Assembly: GCA_023458855.1 (NCBI GenBank)
Contig: JAEWWQ010000453.1
Location: forward strand, 1-9,840
Length of the DNA stretch: 9,840 bases
From: Bacillota bacterium
GTDB taxonomy: Bacteria; Bacillota; Clostridia; Lachnospirales; Lachnospiraceae
Reading direction: 5' to 3'
Made by a program: the position numbers and the translations under genes. The first letter of the stretch is position 1. The number at the start of each line of letters is the position of its first letter. The notes beneath the pieces were generated by a model, which did no database searches, had not been told where the DNA came from, and saw only the letters and a list, made by a program, of their open reading frames with translations. Positions 5,957 through 9,840 of this stretch are shown here, piece after piece.

Positions 5957-5973
5957 CAACCTATAGCTTGTTT

Positions 5974-6882
5974 CTAGCAATTTCTGGATTCCTTATTACG
6001 GCAAAATTCTTTGTTGGTTCTAAATTCCTCTACAATATACTGAAACATCTTATCTGCAGCCGGAGACAGTGCTGTCTGATGCAATGCAGCAATTCCAATA
6101 ATCCGAAATTCCTTCGGTCGGATTTCCAGTATATTCACATGATCGGTAATTCCCATTGTTGTCAGTCTTGGAAGGATTCCAATACCAAAACCGCTTTCTA
6201 CCATTGCCACTGACGACTGGTCATCTATTACATGACAATCAGAATGAACCTCTAACTGATGCTTGGAAAGAAAGTTCTGTATGTCTGCATCACATGCTTC
6301 CCTCTGGATTACAAAAGGCTGACTCCGCATATCCTCCAATGTCATATAAGATCTGCCCCCGATAGGAAAATCCCTGGGCACTACACATACAAGCGGATCC
6401 TGATATAGTGGAGTGAACTCCAATTTTTTCCTGCAAGATTTTGATAAGAATCCAAAGTCAACGCTTCCATCCTCTATCCAGCCTATCACATCATCATAAG
6501 TTCCCTCATATAACTCAATCATTATATTGGGAAAACTCTGTTTAAATCCGCGAACGATTTTCGGAATCCATTGTGAACAGACACTATTAAACGTACCAAT
6601 GCGAATACAGCCTTTCTCCAAGCCGTTCAATTGATCTACTGTCTGCTGCAGCGATTCCAAGCTGTTCTGAACCTGCTTCACCTGCTGGTATACGCTTTCA
6701 CCATATGCAGTTAACGTGACACCCTTTCTGTTCCTTTGAAACAGCTGAAAGCCCATCTCATTTTCCGCTTTTGATATCGAATGACTGACTGCCGACGGGG
6801 TCAGATTCAAATTTTGTGCAGCCTTTACAAAATTCCCTTGTCTCGTTACTTCTAAGAACACTTTGCAAAACTCAAATGTCAT
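5974..6882 (-). CDS. LysR-type transcriptional regulator
   Basis: A 302-residue LysR-type regulator, the standard family length. The N-terminal winged helix-turn-helix spans about 1-60 (F-C-K-V-F-L-E-V, then K-A-A-Q-N-L-N-L-T-P-S-A-V-S-H-S-I-S, then F-Q-R-N-R-K-G-V-T-L-T). A linker helix follows, then a two-lobed periplasmic-binding-protein-like effector domain (about 85-290) starting G-C-I-R-I-G-T-F. These proteins act as tetramers in the cytoplasm and usually control the divergent neighbour, here the ketopantoate reductase-like gene. The ATG at 6882 was chosen because GGGAG precedes it by five bases and the family motif begins a few residues later. A GTG at 6915 would add 11 atypical residues. 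The effector is unknown. A substrate or product of the neighbouring reductase is a reasonable guess only. Confidence 0.92.
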   Translation of the reverse strand: MTFEFCKVFLEVTRQGNFVKAAQNLNLTPSAVSHSISKAENEMGFQLFQRNRKGVTLTAYGESVYQQVKQVQNSLESLQQTVDQLNGLEKGCIRIGTFNSVCSQWIPKIVRGFKQSFPNIMIELYEGTYDDVIGWIEDGSVDFGFLSKSCRKKLEFTPLYQDPLVCVVPRDFPIGGRSYMTLEDMRSQPFVIQREACDADIQNFLSKHQLEVHSDCHVIDDQSSVAMVESGFGIGILPRLTTMGITDHVNILEIRPKEFRIIGIAALHQTALSPAADKMFQYIVEEFRTNKEFCRNKESRNC

Positions 6883-6887
6883 AACCG

Positions 6888-6892
6888 CTCCC
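6888..6892 (-). promoter_or_regulatory. LysR-gene ribosome binding site (decides the start)
   Basis: GGGAG on the minus strand, five bases before the ATG at 6882, favours the 302-residue product over the GTG start at 6915. Confidence 0.7.
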
Positions 6893-6940
6893 ATCTGCGA
6901 CTGTTGATCGCTCACAAATCAGATATCCTGTCCTATTCTT

Positions 6941-6949
6941 ATTATAACA
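6941..6949 (-). promoter_or_regulatory. Extended -10 promoter of the LysR-type gene
   Basis: Minus-strand TGTTATAAT is a perfect TATAAT (6941-6946) with a TG extension. There is no good -35. The start would fall near 6934, about 50 bases upstream of the ATG. It overlaps the palindrome ACATATATGT (6947-6956) and abuts the first copy of the direct repeat, fitting autoregulation. Confidence 0.6.
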
Positions 6950-6951
6950 TA

Positions 6952-6982
6952 TATGTGAATTGTTTTCATCCTGTATGTGAAT
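6952..6982. repeat. Direct repeat TATGTGAAT, two copies 22 bases apart
   Basis: Identical 9-mers at 6952-6960 and 6974-6982, two helical turns apart, lie between the -10 of the LysR gene and the -35 of the divergent gene. The first copy joins a 10-base palindrome ACATATATGT. This is the best candidate operator in the shared region, though LysR-type sites are more often T-N11-A inverted repeats. Confidence 0.5.
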
Positions 6983-6991
6983 ATAATGAAT

Positions 6992-7020
6992 TTTACTATT
7001 TTTTATGTTTATTATATGAT
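6992..7020 (+). promoter_or_regulatory. Candidate sigma-A promoter of the ketopantoate reductase-like gene
   Basis: TTTACT (6992-6997, 4 of 6) and TATGAT (7015-7020, 5 of 6) are 17 bases apart. This gives a start near 7027 and a leader of about 65 bases. A second candidate is the TG-extended TATAAA at 7039-7044, without a good -35. The repeat at 6952-6982 lies directly upstream, the normal place for LysR-type activation. Confidence 0.5.
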
Positions 7021-7091
7021 AATACTATCAAATACTGATATAAAATACACCTAAGAATTTATTATCAATTCCAGAATGGAGATCGGATTAT

Positions 7092-8006
7092 ATGAAAATT
7101 GCAGTAATTGGGGCAGGTGCCATGGGTTGTCTGTATGGAACTTATTTATCAAGAAAAAACGACGTGACGCTGCTTGATGTCTTTGCTCCTCAGGTAGAAG
7201 CTGTTAACGAGCACGGATTAACCATGCTGGAGCATGGTGCAGAAACTACAATTCCACTTAAGGCTGAGCTAAGTGGAACCGATATTGGTATTGTAGATTT
7301 ATTGGTAGTTTTCGTGAAAGCTACACAAACCTACCGTGCTGTTGAAGAAAATAAACGGTTGATCGGAAAAGATACGCTGGTCGTGACTTTGCAGAACGGT
7401 GCCGGTAATGACCGTGATATCTTGCATTTTGCCCAGCGCGAGAATATCATAATCGGTACTTCCAAACACAACAGTGTAAGTATGGGACTCGGTAAATTCC
7501 ATCATACCGCATTTGGAATTACTACAATAGGAACTATGGATGAGAACTCAAATAAAGATTTGATTGTTGCTGATGTACTGGATTCATGCGGATTAGAAGT
7601 CAGCGTTTCGGAGGATATCCAGCGTATTATCTGGAGCAAACTCTTTGTTAATATGTCCATCAATACATTGACTGCTCTTCTACAGACTAAAATTGGATAT
7701 ATGACAAAAAACACGTATGCCTGGGATTTTGCAAGACGTGTTATTTACGAAGCGATTGACGTTGCCGAGGCAGACGGAACCTATTTTGACCGGCGAGAAA
7801 TGATGCAAATGGTAAAACAGGTTTGTCTGGAAGCCGGGGACGGTTACTCCTCTATGTATCAGGACCGCAATCATAAGCGACTTACGGAAATTGATAAAAT
7901 AAATGGTGCAGTGGTGGAACAGGCAAAGTTATACGGTATCCCAACACCATGCAATGCCCTTATTGTAGACTTAATTCATGCAATAGAGGGAACTTATCAA
8001 GAATAG
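7092..8006 (+). CDS. panE: 2-dehydropantoate 2-reductase family protein (PanE/ApbA)
   Basis: A 304-residue cytoplasmic NAD(P)H-dependent reductase. Ketopantoate reductase makes (R)-pantoate from 2-dehydropantoate for pantothenate and coenzyme A. The Rossmann motif G-A-G-A-M-G is at 7-12. Other family marks are V-F-V-K-A-T-Q-T (73-80), L-Q-N-G-A-G-N (100-106), the active-site lysine region W-S-K-L-F-V-N-M-S-I-N-T-L-T-A-L with Lys183 and Asn187, and the C-terminal S-S-M-Y-Q-D-R-N then T-E-I-D-K-I-N-G-A-V-V with Glu266. Length matches the family. The ATG is preceded by GGAG at ten bases, a slightly long spacing. The gene stands alone, without panB, panC or panD, divergent from a LysR-type regulator. 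Low-GC bacteria often carry several family members acting on other 2-keto acids, so the family is sure but true PanE activity is not. Confidence 0.85.
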   Translation: MKIAVIGAGAMGCLYGTYLSRKNDVTLLDVFAPQVEAVNEHGLTMLEHGAETTIPLKAELSGTDIGIVDLLVVFVKATQTYRAVEENKRLIGKDTLVVTLQNGAGNDRDILHFAQRENIIIGTSKHNSVSMGLGKFHHTAFGITTIGTMDENSNKDLIVADVLDSCGLEVSVSEDIQRIIWSKLFVNMSINTLTALLQTKIGYMTKNTYAWDFARRVIYEAIDVAEADGTYFDRREMMQMVKQVCLEAGDGYSSMYQDRNHKRLTEIDKINGAVVEQAKLYGIPTPCNALIVDLIHAIEGTYQE

Positions 8007-8014
8007 TAGAAAAG

Positions 8015-9840
8015 CTATTTTTCAAGTCGTTTGTACTGATACATACGCTCATCAGCAATCCTGATCAGATCATTTAGTTTTATCCCCTCTTCCGGGAAAT
8101 GGACAACACCATAACTAAATTTACAAACAATTTTGTCACTGCCAATAAAAATCGGATTCTCTTGCAGGAAATGAATCAGTGATTGGATCCTGTAAATCAG
8201 GTTTTCATAGTCTGTGTGATAAAAAATTCCTACAAACTCATCGCCGCCAAACCGGGCAATAATATCGCCGCCTGCGGATAAGTGATACAACAGCCCATCC
8301 GCAAATTTTCGGATCAATTCATCACCTGCCAGATGTCCGAAGTTATCATTAATCATCTTTAAACGGTCTAAATCAAATATTGCTACGAAAAACTCTGCTT
8401 TTTCTTCAGCAGCACAGGTTCCTGCGTGGAATACCTGTTCAAAGTAACTCCTGTTGAATACATTTGTCAGCTTGTCATATCTGGATAAATGTAGTATCTC
8501 TTCATAAAGCCTGTGCTTTGAAATTGCATTGGCTGCCTGGTTCCTCATATATTCCATTAAGTCAATTTCCAGTTGATTAAATATGTCATCATACTCACTA
8601 TCAATATTTATGTAGCCATATAATTCATCTTCTATCATGACCGGTGCACAAATTGTTGATTTTATTTGTATTCCCTCGATCGTATCAAGCATGTTGACAC
8701 CATTTAATTTATCAATCCCATTCAGAATAACTGTCTTATCTATTTCCTCTCCGTTATTGAACCACAGCAGATGTTCTTCTAACGGGATACAAAATTTCTT
8801 TGTATCTTCCATCCTGTAGCCTTTTGCCACGGGAATTCTCAACATACCATTTTTATCTATCAGAAGAACCGAACCACTGCTTCTGTCATCAATACAACTT
8901 ATCACCTCATTCAGTATTAATTGGAGTAGATCTTCTATGTTCGTTATCTCGTTGATAGAATATCCTATCTTGATCATTGCCTCTTTCAATTTTAAAAGCT
9001 TATTGATTTTGTCTTCATTCTTTTTCTGTTCAGAGATATCTACGATGACACCTGCAAGGCCCTTACTGTCCCCATGTTCATCAATAATCATGGATTTACT
9101 GAAAATAACATCGTGATAAGTACCATCCCTATGCATCATCTTCGATTCAAGATTTTGGACTTTCTTGTCTTCCAACAGATAACTGTCATACTTCATATAC
9201 ATGTCAGACAGTTCTTTCTCAAATACTTCATTCTCCGTATTCCCTAGTACATCCTCCTTTTTCATTCCTAAAAATTCTGTAAAAGCAGTATTGCAATGAT
9301 TATATATCCCATTTTCATCTTTTGAGTAAATGGGATTCGGTATGGCATCAATAAGCGTTTGAAAAAAATTTAAATTATCTGCCAGTTTTTTTCTGTTTTT
9401 TTCTACTTCCGTGACATCATTAAAAGTTAATATTTTTCCTCGGATCTTACCCTTCCTTTTTCGTATGATGCTTACATTTACCTTGTAATATCTGTTCTTA
9501 ATCGTTACCGTATTATCTCCATCTGTATTTTGCCTGAGTGTATCCAATACTTCCACACAATCTGCAAACAGTTCTTCTATCTCTTTTATCCCCGCCTTCT
9601 CATGATCTAACCCCGCAATAATACTCTGTGCGGAACAATTAAAATTTACAATATTATTTTCTGAATCAAAAATAATCACACCATCCAACATATTATGAAA
9701 AACTGTTTCAATTGCAATCGGAGTCAGTCTTACCAGTTTGAAATTTAATATCGCATAGCTGATTATAATTCCTGAGAAAGTAAATGTAAGCGGGCACAGA
9801 TCAATCTTAAACGGCAGTATATTTATGGAATAAATAATAT
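8015..9840 (-). CDS. Membrane-anchored PAS-PAS-GAF-GGDEF diguanylate cyclase, 5' end outside window
   Basis: The frame is open to the right edge, so the Met at 9691 is internal and the N terminus is missing. 607 residues are visible, counted from the edge. Residues 1-50 hold hydrophobic stretches, then L-V-R-L-T-P-I-A-I-E-T-V-F-H-N-M-L-D-G-V, typical of the end of a seven-helix sensor region (7TM histidine-kinase N-terminal type) running into a PAS domain. PAS1 is about 50-145, PAS2 about 157-272 (ending G-V-I-V-D-I-S-E-Q), GAF about 285-440 and GGDEF about 450-605. Active-site G-G-D-E-F is intact at 531-535, after F-D-L-D-R-L-K-M-I-N-D-N-F-G-H-L-A-G-D. The product should make cyclic di-GMP at the membrane. 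The inhibitory R-x-x-D site reads A-G-G-D, so product inhibition by that site is probably lost. No EAL domain follows. Stop is eight bases from the convergent panE-like stop. Confidence 0.9.
   Translation of the reverse strand, partial: IIYSINILPFKIDLCPLTFTFSGIIISYAILNFKLVRLTPIAIETVFHNMLDGVIIFDSENNIVNFNCSAQSIIAGLDHEKAGIKEIEELFADCVEVLDTLRQNTDGDNTVTIKNRYYKVNVSIIRKRKGKIRGKILTFNDVTEVEKNRKKLADNLNFFQTLIDAIPNPIYSKDENGIYNHCNTAFTEFLGMKKEDVLGNTENEVFEKELSDMYMKYDSYLLEDKKVQNLESKMMHRDGTYHDVIFSKSMIIDEHGDSKGLAGVIVDISEQKKNEDKINKLLKLKEAMIKIGYSINEITNIEDLLQLILNEVISCIDDRSSGSVLLIDKNGMLRIPVAKGYRMEDTKKFCIPLEEHLLWFNNGEEIDKTVILNGIDKLNGVNMLDTIEGIQIKSTICAPVMIEDELYGYINIDSEYDDIFNQLEIDLMEYMRNQAANAISKHRLYEEILHLSRYDKLTNVFNRSYFEQVFHAGTCAAEEKAEFFVAIFDLDRLKMINDNFGHLAGDELIRKFADGLLYHLSAGGDIIARFGGDEFVGIFYHTDYENLIYRIQSLIHFLQENPIFIGSDKIVCKFSYGVVHFPEEGIKLNDLIRIADERMYQYKRLEK

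Noticed and set aside
8015..9691. Complete 558-residue protein starting at 9691
   Set aside because: The frame continues without stop to 9840 and encodes a membrane segment plus linker typical of the upstream part of such sensors. No good ribosome binding site precedes 9691.
1..9840. CRISPR arrays, tRNA or rRNA genes, insertion sequences
   Set aside because: No regularly spaced repeats, no tRNA-like cloverleaf or rRNA segments, and no transposase-like frames were seen on either strand.

Overview
The window reads as an AT-rich, low-GC Gram-positive chromosome, most like the anaerobic Clostridia (Lachnospiraceae-type). This rests on strong AGGAGG-type ribosome binding sites, compact operons, U-tailed intrinsic terminators, an agr-type peptide signalling locus, GHKL/LytTR regulators and a clostridial-style uridine phosphorylase. 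Species cannot be named from sequence alone. No RNA genes, insertion sequences, CRISPR arrays or prophage genes were seen.

Layout. The left edge (2-373, +) is the 3' end of an XRE-type helix-turn-helix regulator. It converges on a minus-strand nucleoside salvage operon, udp (1227-2021) then deoC (444-1088), which ends at a terminator at 378-408. The 138 bases between udp and deoC hold four inverted repeats in a row. Upstream lies an unrecognised 189-residue protein (2151-2720, -) with its own promoter.

The most interesting part is 2893-5885, all on the minus strand: a complete agr-like quorum-sensing locus. Transcription order is agrA-like LytTR response regulator, agrC-like GHKL sensor kinase, terminator, agrD-like 46-residue pheromone precursor, agrB-like membrane peptidase, terminator. 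In the expected circuit AgrB cuts and cyclises AgrD into a thiolactone peptide, predicted here to have the ring C-Y-W-T-I. The kinase senses the peptide outside the cell and the LytTR regulator switches target genes. Both gene pairs overlap by one base, so each is probably translationally coupled.

Next comes a LysR-type regulator (5974-6882, -) divergent from a ketopantoate-reductase-family gene (7092-8006, +), sharing a 209-base regulatory region with promoters on both strands and a 9-base direct repeat. The right edge (8015-9840, -) is a 5'-truncated multi-domain diguanylate cyclase: the end of a membrane region, two PAS domains, GAF and GGDEF. Signalling and regulatory genes therefore make up most of the window, beside two small metabolic units (pyrimidine nucleoside catabolism and pantoate or related 2-keto acid reduction).
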